Shown here: positions 44,678 through 55,930 of the stretch, piece by piece | How the letters are laid out: each line of letters opens with the position of its first letter | Numbering within the stretch: position 1 is the first letter of the stretch | From: Roseateles sp. YR242 | GTDB lineage: Bacteria > Pseudomonadota > Gammaproteobacteria > Burkholderiales > Burkholderiaceae_C | DNA: 64,000 bases | NCBI RefSeq assembly: GCF_900109745.1 | Contig: NZ_FOAV01000004.1 | Span: forward strand, 304,245 to 368,244 | Reading direction: 5' to 3' | Notes under the pieces: model-generated | What the model saw: the letters and a program-made list of their open reading frames with translations, nothing else | What the model was told of the DNA's origin: nothing | Database searches by the model: none | Program-made: the position numbers and the translations under genes

Positions 44678-45820
44678 ATGGAGCAAGCGTCTGTCATCGA
44701 TCCCTCGCCCCGCCTCCTGCGCAGCCAGGCGGATGGGCAGTGGCTGGCCCGGCTGGAGGGCGAATGGACGCTGTTGTCCTTGCGTGAGCGCGTGGAGGCC
44801 TTGCGCGCCGAGCTGGCCGGCTTGCCCAAGTCTGGCGTGTCGTGGGACCTCAGTGCCATCAGCCGCATGGACCCCACCGGGGCCTTGCTGCTCTGGCAGG
44901 CCTGGGGCCGCAAACAGCCCGACCAGCTTCAGTGGCCACCCGGCCCTGCCGGCTCGATGTTCCAGGCCCTGTTTGCCCGCCTGAGCGCCAAACAGGGCAA
45001 GCCCGCCCGGCCGCATCGGCTGGAAAGCGCCCGGATGCTGGGCCAGGGCCTGCTGAACATGGCCCACCACCTGCTGGATGCTGTGGCGCTGTTCGGGCAG
45101 GTGGTGCAGGACTGCGGGCGGATGCTCCGCCAGCCCAGCCTGATCGCCTGGCGTGACATCTCCGCGCATATCTACCGCAGCGGTGCCCAGGCCTTGGGCA
45201 TCACCGCCCTGGTAGGCGTGCTGGTGGGGGTCACGCTTTCGTATCTGATCGCCAAGCAGCTGCAGAATTTCGGCGCCGACATCTATGTGATCAACATCCT
45301 GGGCATCAGCGTGTGGCGGGAACTCGGCCCTTTGCTGGCCGCCATCCTGGTAGCCGGGCGCAGTGGATCCGCCATGACAGCCCAGATCGGCGTGATGCGG
45401 GTGACCCAGGAACTGGACGCCTTGTCGGTCATGGGCATCTCGCACACCGTGCGGCTGGTGTTCCCGAAGATGGCGGCACTGGCACTGTCCTTGCCCCTCG
45501 TGACGGTGTGGACCAGCTGCATGGTGCTGCTGGGGGGCATGCTGGCCGCACGGGCCACCCTGGGGCTGGACTATGTGCAGTTCCTGCAAGGGCTGCCCGC
45601 GTCGGTGCCGGTGGCCAACCTGTGGCTGGGGGTGACCAAATCGGCGGTCTTCGGGGTGCTGATCGCGTTCGTGGCCTGCCATTTCGGCCTGCGCATCAAG
45701 CCCAACAGTGAAAGCCTGGCCACAGGCACCACGGATTCGGTGGTCTCATCCATCACCATGGTGATCGTGGTGGACGCGATTTTCGCAGTGATGTTCTCTG
45801 ACGTGGGGATCAAGGCATGA
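44678..45820 (+). CDS. mlaE: Lipid ABC transporter permease with N-terminal STAS domain (MlaE/MlaB fusion type)
   Basis: A 380-residue inner-membrane protein. Residues 1-95 form a soluble STAS-like domain (WDLSAISRMDPTGALLLWQA), the MlaB-like part. The rest is an MlaE permease with five to six helices (ALVGVLVGVTLSYLIAKQL, ILVAGRSGSAMTAQIGVMRV, ELDALSVMGI). In E. coli these are separate MlaB and MlaE subunits of the MlaFEDB phospholipid transporter. The ATG at 44678 is preferred over a GTG at 44669. Its stop overlaps the ATPase gene by four bases. Confidence 0.92.
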   Translation: MEQASVIDPSPRLLRSQADGQWLARLEGEWTLLSLRERVEALRAELAGLPKSGVSWDLSAISRMDPTGALLLWQAWGRKQPDQLQWPPGPAGSMFQALFARLSAKQGKPARPHRLESARMLGQGLLNMAHHLLDAVALFGQVVQDCGRMLRQPSLIAWRDISAHIYRSGAQALGITALVGVLVGVTLSYLIAKQLQNFGADIYVINILGISVWRELGPLLAAILVAGRSGSAMTAQIGVMRVTQELDALSVMGISHTVRLVFPKMAALALSLPLVTVWTSCMVLLGGMLAARATLGLDYVQFLQGLPASVPVANLWLGVTKSAVFGVLIAFVACHFGLRIKPNSESLATGTTDSVVSSITMVIVVDAIFAVMFSDVGIKA

Positions 45821-46698
45821 GCGGCATCCGGAATCAGACACAAGCGGCAGCACCGGCCCATCAGGTGGCGATCTCGGTGCGCCATGTCGGCACCGTGCTA
45901 GGCGGCGTGCGCATCCACAAGGACATCAGCCTGGACGTGCAAGCCGGTGAGGTGCTGGGCATCATCGGCGGCTCGGGCAGCGGCAAGACCACGCTGTTGC
46001 GCCTGATGCTCGGCCTGGAGCGGCCCACCGAGGGCGAAGTGCTGGTGCTGAACCACAAGCTGGGCAATTGCGAGGCGACCGATCTGGCGCAGGTGCGCCA
46101 TCGCTGGGGGGTGCTGTTCCAGCAGGGCGCGCTGTTCTCGGCGCTCTCCGTGTTCGACAACATCGCCGTGCCGCTGCGCGAGCTCAAGAGTCTGCCCAAG
46201 GACCTGATCGCCGAGCTGGTGATGCAGAAGCTGCAACAGGTGGGCCTGAAGCCGGAGGACGGCATCAAGATGCCGGCCGAACTGTCCGGGGGCATGATCA
46301 AGCGGGTCTCCCTGGCGCGGGCGTTGATCATGGATCCGCAGTTGCTGTTTCTGGACGAACCCACGGCGGGTCTGGACCCGGCCAGCTCCAAGCGTTTTGT
46401 CCAGCTCATTGAAAGCCTCAAGCGCGAGATGGACCTCACCGTGGTGATGGTCACCCATGACGTGGACACGCTGTTCGCGCTGGTGGACCGCATCGCCGTG
46501 CTGTCAGACCAGCATCTGGTGGCGCACGGCAAGCTGGAGCAGGTGGTGCAGATGTCGCATCCCTTCATCCGCAATTTCTTCCTGGGCCATGTGCAGCGCT
46601 GCGCCGAAGACAACATCCGCAGCTTCCGCGATGCCCTGCATCACCAGGATGACCCGTTGCCCGCCGATCCGGCGCTCGCCCATCCGCAGCCGGCCTGA
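45817..46698 (+). CDS. mlaF: Lipid ABC transporter ATP-binding protein, MlaF-like
   Basis: A 293-residue ATPase for the Mla-type transporter. Walker A is GGSGSGKTTLLRLM near residue 48-56. The signature region is LSGGMIKRVSLARAL, typical of MlaF/Mkl (GGM rather than GGQ). Walker B is LLFLDEPTAGLDPAS and the switch histidine is in MVTHDVD. About 15 extra residues precede the domain and an Asp/His-rich tail follows. It overlaps the permease stop by four bases and is followed 45 bases later by the MCE protein. Confidence 0.94.
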   Translation: MSGIRNQTQAAAPAHQVAISVRHVGTVLGGVRIHKDISLDVQAGEVLGIIGGSGSGKTTLLRLMLGLERPTEGEVLVLNHKLGNCEATDLAQVRHRWGVLFQQGALFSALSVFDNIAVPLRELKSLPKDLIAELVMQKLQQVGLKPEDGIKMPAELSGGMIKRVSLARALIMDPQLLFLDEPTAGLDPASSKRFVQLIESLKREMDLTVVMVTHDVDTLFALVDRIAVLSDQHLVAHGKLEQVVQMSHPFIRNFFLGHVQRCAEDNIRSFRDALHHQDDPLPADPALAHPQPA

Positions 46699-46742
46699 CC
46701 GGCACCTGCCCCTCTCCTCACAACCCGGACCCGATCGATCTC

Positions 46743-47708
46743 ATGGAAAACAAAGCCCACGCCCTGGCCACTGGCCTGTTCGTGCTGCTGCTGGGGGCCG
46801 CGCTGGTCGCGGTGGTGATGTGGTTCCGCGACAGCCGGGGTGACACCCAGTCGTTCACCGTGGTGTCGCGCGCGGGTGTGCCCGGCCTGAACGTGAAGGC
46901 ACCGGTCAAGCTGCGGGGCGTGATGATCGGCAAGGTGGCGAGCATCCGCTTCGACCCGGCGGAGCCGCGCCAGATCCTGGTGGGCATCGACGTGGATGTG
47001 GATGCCCCCATCACCGCGGGTACGGTTGCCAAGCTGGGTTACCAGGGCATCACCGGCCTTTCGTTCATCGACCTCAATGATGGCGAGCCGCCCGCCAATC
47101 CGCAGCAGAGCGTGCTGCAGACGCGGCGCATTGCACTGGCACCGTCCATCCTGGACCAGCTCACCGACATCGGCCCCAAGCTCGCTGCCACGGCGATGGA
47201 CACGATGAAGCGCATCAACCTGGTGTTGAACGATTCGAACCAGCAGCAATTCAGCCAGACGTTGACGCAGCTGAAGGAGGCCTCGGCCGGGCTCAATCAA
47301 CTGGTCAGCGAACTGCACCCGACGGCCAAGGCGCTGCCCTCGCTGATCAAGAATGCGGATGGCCTGGTGGTGGCCGGCCAGCACACGCTGGGGCGGGTGG
47401 ATCACCTGGCCCAGCAGGGCGGAGAGATGGTTGATGCCTACAAGGCGCGTGCCGCCGAACTGGACAAGATCGGCGACGCGGCGGCGCAGTTGCAGGCCTC
47501 AATCAAGCGGATAGAACAGGCGCTGGTGGGCGCGAACGAGCGGCCTCGCCAGCAGGCGCTGGTGGATGACCTGTCTCGTGCGGCACGGGCGTTGGAACGC
47601 GCCGCGCAGGGCCTGAGCGATCAACCGCAAAGCCTCCTCCTGGGCCCGCGTCCGGCGCCAGCCGGCCCGGGGGAAGCGGGCTTCGACCCGAGCGGCAAGG
47701 AGCAATGA
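46743..47708 (+). CDS. mlaD: MCE-domain lipid-binding protein, MlaD-like
   Basis: A 321-residue protein with one N-terminal membrane helix (ALATGLFVLLLGAALVAVVM) followed by a single MCE domain (FTVVSRAGVPGLNVKAPVKL, KVASIRFDPAEPRQILVGID, TVAKLGYQGITGLSFIDL). It should sit on the periplasmic side and channel lipids between the outer membrane and the MlaE permease. The C-terminal half is a long amphipathic helix (LTQLKEASAGLNQLVSELHP), as in MlaD-like proteins with one domain. The stop is followed after one base by the lipoprotein gene. Confidence 0.93.
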   Translation: MENKAHALATGLFVLLLGAALVAVVMWFRDSRGDTQSFTVVSRAGVPGLNVKAPVKLRGVMIGKVASIRFDPAEPRQILVGIDVDVDAPITAGTVAKLGYQGITGLSFIDLNDGEPPANPQQSVLQTRRIALAPSILDQLTDIGPKLAATAMDTMKRINLVLNDSNQQQFSQTLTQLKEASAGLNQLVSELHPTAKALPSLIKNADGLVVAGQHTLGRVDHLAQQGGEMVDAYKARAAELDKIGDAAAQLQASIKRIEQALVGANERPRQQALVDDLSRAARALERAAQGLSDQPQSLLLGPRPAPAGPGEAGFDPSGKEQ

Positions 47709-47709
47709 G

Positions 47710-48450
47710 TTGAAGCCCTCTGTGAAGAATGTGAGCACCGCCATGAGCCTGAAGACGGCTGCGAGCGAAGTCGCCGACACCATGACGGCTGCCGGCACTG
47801 AGCGGGAAACTGTCGAATCTGCCGCGCCATTCACTGGTCGCCGCGCGCTTCTCTCCGCGCTGGTCTGCGGTGCTGCATTGCCGTGGCTGGCGGCCTGCGC
47901 CAGCCGGCCTGCGCCGCCTCGCAGTCTGGACCTGGGGCCCGCACCGACCTGGCGTGGCCCGGCGCCACTGCCGCGCCGCGTGGACGTCCAGGCCGTGTCC
48001 GCGTCTGAGCTGATGCAGGGCTTCGCCGTGGTCTACCGGCTCGACTACACCGACCCCTACACCCGTCGCGCCTACCGTGACAGCCGCTGGGCTGCACCCG
48101 TGCCGACGCTGGTGGCGGGCCGCCTGAAGCAACTGGCCAGCCGCGCCGAGCTGGCACCGGGCGCCGACAGCGCGCCGCCAGTGAGCCTGGTGGTGGACCT
48201 GGAGGACTTTGTGCAGCGCTTCTCCAGCGCGACGCAGAGCGAGATCACGCTGCGCCTGAGCGCCACGCTCATCACGGCGAAAGCGCTCACCGGAGCGGGC
48301 CCACGCAAGACGTTTGAAGGCTCGGCGCCGGCAGGTGGCGATGCCGACGGCGCGGTACGGGCGATCGCGCAGCTACTGGACCGGATCGGGGCGGAAATGC
48401 TGGCGTGGGCGGCCGCCACTGGCCTGGATGCAACGCCGGCCAGGCGCTGA
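47710..48450 (+). CDS. ABC-type transport auxiliary lipoprotein (PqiC-like)
   Basis: A 246-residue predicted lipoprotein, probably the outer-membrane-side partner of the MCE system. The start is TTG at 47710, supported by AAGGAG seven bases upstream; internal ATGs at 47743 and 47782 are alternatives. A hydrophobic stretch ends in the lipobox LAAC (PWLAACASRP), after an unusually long 60-residue N-terminal leader. The C-terminal domain (VDVQAVSASELMQGFAVVYR, LVVDLEDFVQRFSSATQSEI) matches the PqiC/YmbA-like family by pattern. It ends the operon; no mlaA or mlaC-like gene is present. Confidence 0.85.
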   Translation: MKPSVKNVSTAMSLKTAASEVADTMTAAGTERETVESAAPFTGRRALLSALVCGAALPWLAACASRPAPPRSLDLGPAPTWRGPAPLPRRVDVQAVSASELMQGFAVVYRLDYTDPYTRRAYRDSRWAAPVPTLVAGRLKQLASRAELAPGADSAPPVSLVVDLEDFVQRFSSATQSEITLRLSATLITAKALTGAGPRKTFEGSAPAGGDADGAVRAIAQLLDRIGAEMLAWAAATGLDATPARR

Positions 48451-48493
48451 GGGGCCAGAGCGCTGTGCAGGCGGGTCGATGCCCGCCTGATGG

Positions 48494-49357
48494 TCAGAAC
48501 GACGCCGTGATGCCGCCGCCCATGCGCTGTTGCCGCTGGCGCAGGAAGGCTTCCGCCATGCCGGATTCGGGCTGCAGGCGCTGCCCGATATAGAGCTCCT
48601 GACGGCGCTCGGTGATCTGGGCACGCAGACGGTTGGCCATGATGGTCAGCGGCTGCAGGCCTTTGCGTTCGGCACGTTCAATGGCCTCGCCGAGCTGATG
48701 CATGGCATGGTTGGCCAGCAGGGCTGCATGGGCCTGGACCACGCGCAGCCGTCCCTGGACGCTGCGCTCCGCCTGGCGCAGCCAGGCCATCACCGCATCC
48801 GCGTCACCGCCCTTGACCTTGAACAGGCTTTCACCAGCGGCCAGCAGCAGCTCTTCCAGGCGGACGCGGTCGGCGGCTGCATAGGCCTCGTTGACCTCCA
48901 CCATCTTGCGTTCCCGATGCCGACGTTCCTGGTCGTCCGGCGCCAGGTCGGGGTGCAGGCGCATGGCGGCGCGCCGGTAGAGCGTCTTCAGCGGCGGCGG
49001 GCCGATATGCACCAGGCCGCCCTCCGGTTCCGGTGGAAGCGGTGCGCCAGGAGGCAGCTGCAGCAGCATCGGCATCGTCGTGGCACGCGGTGGCTCCGGG
49101 GCGCGGGTATCGACCCCATTTCGGCCCAGGGCCTCGTGCAGGTAGCGCATGGCGCAATACAGCTGGGATTCCAGCGCATCGAGCTCCATGTAGAGCGGCC
49201 CCAGGGTGGCGACGTAGCGGTCGATGAAACGCTGCAGTTGGGCACGGCATTGCGCGTAGGCCTTTTCGCCATCGGCCAATTGCCGCTGGAGGTCAGCCAG
49301 TTCTTCGCGGCGGCGGTCAAGTTCGCGCGGCGTGATGGCCGTGGCCTGGCTGGTCAT
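48494..49357 (-). CDS. J-domain-containing protein
   Basis: A 287-residue protein with a coiled N-terminus (residues 10-75, Leu/Arg/Glu-rich) and an internal J domain (residues 122-165: LKTLYRRAAMRLHPDLAPDD with the HPD motif, then VEVNEAYAAADRVRLEELLL). A long helical C-terminus ends QQRMGGGITASF. J domains stimulate DnaK ATPase, so it is probably a specialised co-chaperone, but it lacks the Gly/Phe and zinc regions of DnaJ. The strand is shared with hppA 223 bases upstream, and the gap holds no other clear feature. Confidence 0.82.
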   Translation of the reverse strand: MTSQATAITPRELDRRREELADLQRQLADGEKAYAQCRAQLQRFIDRYVATLGPLYMELDALESQLYCAMRYLHEALGRNGVDTRAPEPPRATTMPMLLQLPPGAPLPPEPEGGLVHIGPPPLKTLYRRAAMRLHPDLAPDDQERRHRERKMVEVNEAYAAADRVRLEELLLAAGESLFKVKGGDADAVMAWLRQAERSVQGRLRVVQAHAALLANHAMHQLGEAIERAERKGLQPLTIMANRLRAQITERRQELYIGQRLQPESGMAEAFLRQRQQRMGGGITASF

Positions 49358-49580
49358 GGTGGCGCTGGTCCCTGGAGGTTTCTGTGTGGCGTTTGCCCGA
49401 TTCTGCCCCGCCCAACCGGCGGTTCAAAGCCCAAACAGCCGGACTTCGAGCGGTATTTCTTGGCGTTTCCCCGGGGACCGGTGTTGGGCGCCCCCGCCGC
49501 CCGGAATTTTGGCGAGATCTTCGCCCTGAATCGGTGCATCGGGCGATGGGCGGCGCCAGCCTCACGCCTGGCCTGGGGGT

Positions 49581-51785
<2,205 letters not shown>

Positions 51786-52188
51786 GTGTTGTCTCCTTCT
51801 TGGGGAAACATGGCAGAGGTTCCCCTTAGCTGTTCGCCTTGTCTGAGACGCCCTGATGCCCACAGCGCCGGTCCTGCGCGCAAGCAACATACAGGCCGTG
51901 AAAAGCATGCTAAAGCGGGGAGGGCGGGTTGGGATAGGCGTTTACCAGTGGAAGGGACACGGGGGTGTCAGGCCTTTCAGGGTGGACGGCAAGGACTGTC
52001 CCTCCTTTTCGACGTGCCGCCATTGGGACTGGGGATGGAGCGGCAAGATGCAGGCAGCGTCAGGCAGGCAGCTTCAGGCAGGCGGTCCGGCAGGCGGTTT
52101 CCGGCATGCAGTTTCCGACATGCGGAAAAGGGGTGCTGGGCGGAGCCTCTAGAATCGCCGTCTACCGCATTCCTTGCTGTCCACCACC
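51786..52188. other. Divergent hppA-ppa regulatory region with short repeats
   Basis: This 403-base gap must hold the promoters of hppA (leftward) and ppa (rightward). Between 52051 and 52124 it carries clustered degenerate repeats built on GGCAGGC and GGCATGC. A possible ppa -10 element, TAGAAT, is at 52150-52155. No gene of merit is seen, and no tRNA or attachment site. The function of the repeats is unknown. Confidence 0.4.
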
Positions 52189-52731
52189 ATGAGCCTCCAT
52201 AAAGTCACCCCCGGCCCGAAGGCCCCCGAACAGTTCAACGTCGTGATCGAGATCCCGATGAACGCGGATCCGATCAAGTACGAAGTCGATAAGGAAAGCG
52301 GCGCCCTGTTCGTCGACCGCTTCATGACGACCGCCATGCACTACCCGTGCAACTATGGCTATGTGCCCCAGACCCTGGCCGACGACGGGGACCCCGTGGA
52401 CGTGCTGGTCATCACCCCCTTCCCCCTCACCCCCGGCGTGGTGGTGACCTGCCGTGCCATCGGCATGCTGGACATGGACGACGAAGCCGGCGGCGACGCC
52501 AAGCTGCTGGCCGTGCCTACCACCAAGATCCTGCCGATCTACGAACACTGGACCAAGCCGGAAGACATCAACCAGATGCGCCTGAAGGCCATCCAGCATT
52601 TCTTCGAGCACTACAAGGACCTGGAAGCCGGCAAGTGGGTGAAGGTCAAGGGCTGGAAGGGCCCTGACGAGGCCAAGGCCGAGATCACCAACGGCATGGC
52701 GAACTACGCCAAGGCCCAGCAGGCCGATTGA
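52189..52731 (+). CDS. ppa: Soluble inorganic pyrophosphatase
   Basis: A 180-residue family I pyrophosphatase hydrolysing pyrophosphate in the cytoplasm. The ATG at 52189 gives [20 protein letters not shown]; the frame extends 15 bases further upstream but without a credible start. Catalytic features: [40 protein letters not shown] with the metal-binding aspartates, and [15 protein letters not shown]. It is followed by a strong terminator. Together with hppA it gives the cell both a heat-dissipating and an energy-conserving route for pyrophosphate. Confidence 0.97.
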   Translation: MSLHKVTPGPKAPEQFNVVIEIPMNADPIKYEVDKESGALFVDRFMTTAMHYPCNYGYVPQTLADDGDPVDVLVITPFPLTPGVVVTCRAIGMLDMDDEAGGDAKLLAVPTTKILPIYEHWTKPEDINQMRLKAIQHFFEHYKDLEAGKWVKVKGWKGPDEAKAEITNGMANYAKAQQAD

Positions 52732-52752
52732 GACCTCTCGATCTCTCTCCCG

Positions 52753-52783
52753 CAAAGGCGCCTAAGGGCGCCTTTGTTGTTTC
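52753..52783 (+). terminator. Rho-independent terminator after ppa
   Basis: CAAAGGCGCC (52753-52762) pairs with GGCGCCTTTG (52767-52776) around TAAG, a 10-bp stem, followed by TTGTTTC. It lies 21 bases after the ppa stop and separates it from the metallophosphoesterase. Confidence 0.92.
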
Positions 52784-52836
52784 TGGCCCGGACGCGGCCA
52801 CGGACAGGATCTGGACAGCCTGGCCCGCTGCCACTC

Positions 52837-52860
52837 GGTAACAGAACGGGTAACAGAACG
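52837..52860. repeat. Perfect 12-bp tandem direct repeat upstream of the metallophosphoesterase
   Basis: GGTAACAGAACG occurs at 52837-52848 and again at 52849-52860 with no spacer. It lies 130 bases before the metallophosphoesterase start, in a 200-base stretch with no gene. It could be a regulator binding site; this is inferred only from position and perfection. Confidence 0.55.
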
Positions 52861-52990
52861 CGCCTCGGATGGGCCTGGATCACGGCATGAGCTACCGGAG
52901 GACGCACAATGTGTCTTCCAGTGGCGGGCGATCAGCGATGAAGCGGTTCGCCTTCCATACAAATACGGTCAAAGCATCAGGAAGTGCGAA

Positions 52991-55897
52991 ATGGCCGAGG
53001 GAGATGTGGTGAAAGACAGACTCGACGACGGCTCACGTCCTGCACAAGCGCGGGCGGGTGGTTACGCACCCTCATCAGCGGGTGGGGCGCCGGCCGCAGA
53101 CGCCGGGCCGGATCCTGCCGTGGCCCCATCCGGTCACGCCACCGCAGGCCGTCCCCACAAGGCTGGCGAAACGCCCCGCGCCGCGCGGCCGTTCCGCATC
53201 TTCCACCTGTCGGACGTGCATTTCGGCAACCACTTCGACGAGTCGGTCTGGAATTACGTCGGGGAACTGGCCCGGCGCGAGCGGCCCGACCTGGTGGTGT
53301 GCACCGGCGACCTGGTCGACCACGGCGGGCTCTTCATGCTGGCCGCCGCGCAACAGGAGTTCAAGAAGTTCACCGACCACCTGAACGACTGGAACCGGAA
53401 GAACGGGTCGGAACGCAATGTCCAGTTCCGCTGTGTGCCGGGCAACCATGACTGCGGTCCGTGGGGCAACCTGAAGTTCCGGCCGTTCTCGACCAACTTC
53501 GGCGCCATCTTCGGCGCGGTGCCCATCCAGGTGCCGGCATGGATGCCCGCCTATCTGCAATATCGGCGCAGTTCCTTCCTGCGTCGTTGCCTGCATCGGG
53601 TGTTCCAGACACCGGCGCTGTACGCCATCAAGTGGGGAACCACGCTATGGCGTTTCTTCAGCGGGAAAGAGACCGGCTTCAACGTCCCGCTGCTGCGCAG
53701 CGATGACCCGCAGGAGGTGGTGCTGGTCTACCTGGACAGCAATGACGCCATGCGCCTGGCCACCGGCAACGTCAATGCGCGCGAGGTGACCAAGCTCAAG
53801 GCGCTGATGCTGAATCTGCGTGACGACACCGGCGCACGGCCCTTTGTGCCGCGCGTGGCGTTGCTGCACCACCATCCGCTGCCCATCCCCGAGGCGTCGA
53901 TCGAAGAGGGCCTGACCTCCTTCGAGCCCTTCCTCGTGCTGCGCAATGCCGGCCTGGTTCTCAAGGAACTCAACCGGTGCGATGTGGACCTCATCCTGCA
54001 TGGCCACAAGCACTACGCCGCCTTTGGCCGGCTCGGGTATTCCATCGACCACCACACCGAAGGCGAGATCGCCGTGCTGGCCGCCGGCAGCGGTGGCGTG
54101 ACGCATTCGGAACCCGGCCGCAACTCGGTCAACCTGATTGACATCCTGGAAACCGGACGGATGTCGTTCCGCTCCATCCACTTCGGCGCCGGTGGTGGCG
54201 CCCCGGTGCATGAAATCTCCCGAGGCAAGAAGGAGATTCACGGTGTGGAGATGCACAAGGCCCGTGTGCACCGCCGGGCCATGGAACGCCAGGGCCAATG
54301 GATCGAGAAGGTCACCCACGCGGTGGGCGTGGACCCGACCGGCGTGGCCGTGGTGCGGCAGGACGTGACCCAGCATTGGTTCGAGCGGCCCGGGCCGGCC
54401 CAGGTGGTGCCGGTGGTGTGCTCCGTGTCCCTGGGGCGTGTCTCCCACAACACCATCGAACTCAGTGAACTCTCCAAGAGCGCTGGCCACCAGTGGGTGA
54501 ACCGTCCCAAGGGGCCCGTGCGCCTGGTGCAGGCCGGTATCGACGTGGGCCGCCGCCTGACCGGCCCGGCGGTGGACTATGGCTACCAGTACAAGTGCTT
54601 CAACACCTACGCCATCACGCAGTGGGAGACGGTCGCCGCCAGTGAGCGCGAGGCGCTGCATCAGGACGACCAGCAGCCGCGGCGCCCACGCGAACGTGTG
54701 CCGGAGCTGGAACTGACCTCCTATGTGGTGCGGGCGCCGCTGCGTGCGTTGGTCTTCAAGGTGCAGCTGCCCGCCAGCGAGCAGGCGCTGAAACCCTTCA
54801 TGCAGGTGATGCGCTGGAGCACCTACCCAGCCACGCCGCTGGACCCGTACGGCCAGTTCCATGAACACGGCGCGCCAGGGGAATGGGTCAGTGACGCGGA
54901 GCTGACCGCTCATGAATCGGCCAATCTGATCCAGCGTGGCGACAACCTGTGGGAGCTGAATGTGGCCTACCCGATGGTGGGTCACCGGTATGACGTCCGC
55001 TGGCGCGCGGAGCCAGCACGCCTGGCGGCGCCCACGCGGGACAGCACCCGCAGCCGTGGCCGCACCCTGGCCCTGCGCTCCGCCTTGCTGGATGTGCCTA
55101 CCGTGCAGGCCAATGTCACCGCGCTGCGGGAGTGGGAGCAGTTCTTCCGCGATGCACTGAAGTCCATGACCTCGCAGACGGGCGCGCTGGATGACATCGA
55201 GATCGCCATGTTCTCCTACGACGAGGCGCGGCACGACCTGATCCAGGCCCTGGTGCTCTCGCCCACCAAGCCCTATCTGATTCCGCGCCACCCCTTGGTG
55301 GTGCCGCTGGGCGAGGGCGTGATCGGCGCCGCACTCAAGCGCTCGCAACCCGTGATGTATGTGGACCCGCTGCTGAGTGGAAGCAAGCACGAGGCGGCCT
55401 ACCTCTACGCCGGCGAGGAAGACACGCCCGCCGGACCGTCCACCAGACTGGCGGGCACCCGCTGGAAATATGTGGTGGCCTTCCCCCTCTCGTCCGACGT
55501 GGCGGGTGAGGACCTGGACTGGGGGCCGCACACGACCGTGGGCGTGCTGACCCTGTCATCGGCCCGGGTGGATAGCGGGCTGGTGGACCTGGTGGGCCAG
55601 ATGATCGCCGCCCCCCCTGCGGCGGGAGCCCCCGCCGCCTACGGCCTGGGTGACCCCCGGGCCGAGGCCGGCAGGGGACCGGGCCGCTCCCCCGACGCTG
55701 ACGTGGGGGCTGGCGCTGACGACTGGGGCGCTTCCGAGGAGCCCGGGGATGCCGCTGAGGACGTGGGCGATGAGAAACGCCGTGAACTGGCCGGCGAACT
55801 GCTGTGGTCTTATGCCAATTTTTTGATGTTGTGCCTGACCGAAGACCCCGTGCCTGCGGGCTCCGATGACCGCGCCAGCTTGCCGAACACGGCCTGA
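52991..55897 (+). CDS. Large metallophosphoesterase with C-terminal GAF-like domain
   Basis: A 968-residue protein without signal peptide or membrane helix, so probably cytoplasmic. After a 65-residue disordered Gly/Ala/Pro leader, residues 68-345 form a calcineurin-like metallophosphoesterase: LSDVHFGNH (Asp75, His77), VCTGDLVDH (Asp107), PGNHDCGPWG (Asn152, His153), LLHHHPLP and LHGHKHYAAF. All metal ligands appear present. Residues 400-690 are beta-rich with no family I recognise (TYAITQWETVA, LWELNVAYPMVGHRYDVRW). Residues 705-870 resemble a GAF sensor (VPLGEGVIGAALKRSQPVMY, then VVAFPLSSDVAG and TVGVLTLSSA). The acidic tail is low complexity. It is isolated by the ppa terminator and followed 33 bases later by a small gene. 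A signalling or defence phosphodiesterase regulated by GAF is an inference. Confidence 0.8.
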   Translation: MAEGDVVKDRLDDGSRPAQARAGGYAPSSAGGAPAADAGPDPAVAPSGHATAGRPHKAGETPRAARPFRIFHLSDVHFGNHFDESVWNYVGELARRERPDLVVCTGDLVDHGGLFMLAAAQQEFKKFTDHLNDWNRKNGSERNVQFRCVPGNHDCGPWGNLKFRPFSTNFGAIFGAVPIQVPAWMPAYLQYRRSSFLRRCLHRVFQTPALYAIKWGTTLWRFFSGKETGFNVPLLRSDDPQEVVLVYLDSNDAMRLATGNVNAREVTKLKALMLNLRDDTGARPFVPRVALLHHHPLPIPEASIEEGLTSFEPFLVLRNAGLVLKELNRCDVDLILHGHKHYAAFGRLGYSIDHHTEGEIAVLAAGSGGVTHSEPGRNSVNLIDILETGRMSFRSIHFGAGGGAPVHEISRGKKEIHGVEMHKARVHRRAMERQGQWIEKVTHAVGVDPTGVAVVRQDVTQHWFERPGPAQVVPVVCSVSLGRVSHNTIELSELSKSAGHQWVNRPKGPVRLVQAGIDVGRRLTGPAVDYGYQYKCFNTYAITQWETVAASEREALHQDDQQPRRPRERVPELELTSYVVRAPLRALVFKVQLPASEQALKPFMQVMRWSTYPATPLDPYGQFHEHGAPGEWVSDAELTAHESANLIQRGDNLWELNVAYPMVGHRYDVRWRAEPARLAAPTRDSTRSRGRTLALRSALLDVPTVQANVTALREWEQFFRDALKSMTSQTGALDDIEIAMFSYDEARHDLIQALVLSPTKPYLIPRHPLVVPLGEGVIGAALKRSQPVMYVDPLLSGSKHEAAYLYAGEEDTPAGPSTRLAGTRWKYVVAFPLSSDVAGEDLDWGPHTTVGVLTLSSARVDSGLVDLVGQMIAAPPAAGAPAAYGLGDPRAEAGRGPGRSPDADVGAGADDWGASEEPGDAAEDVGDEKRRELAGELLWSYANFLMLCLTEDPVPAGSDDRASLPNTA

Positions 55898-55930
55898 CTG
55901 CTACACTTTCCGTACTTTCGGAGCGTACTC

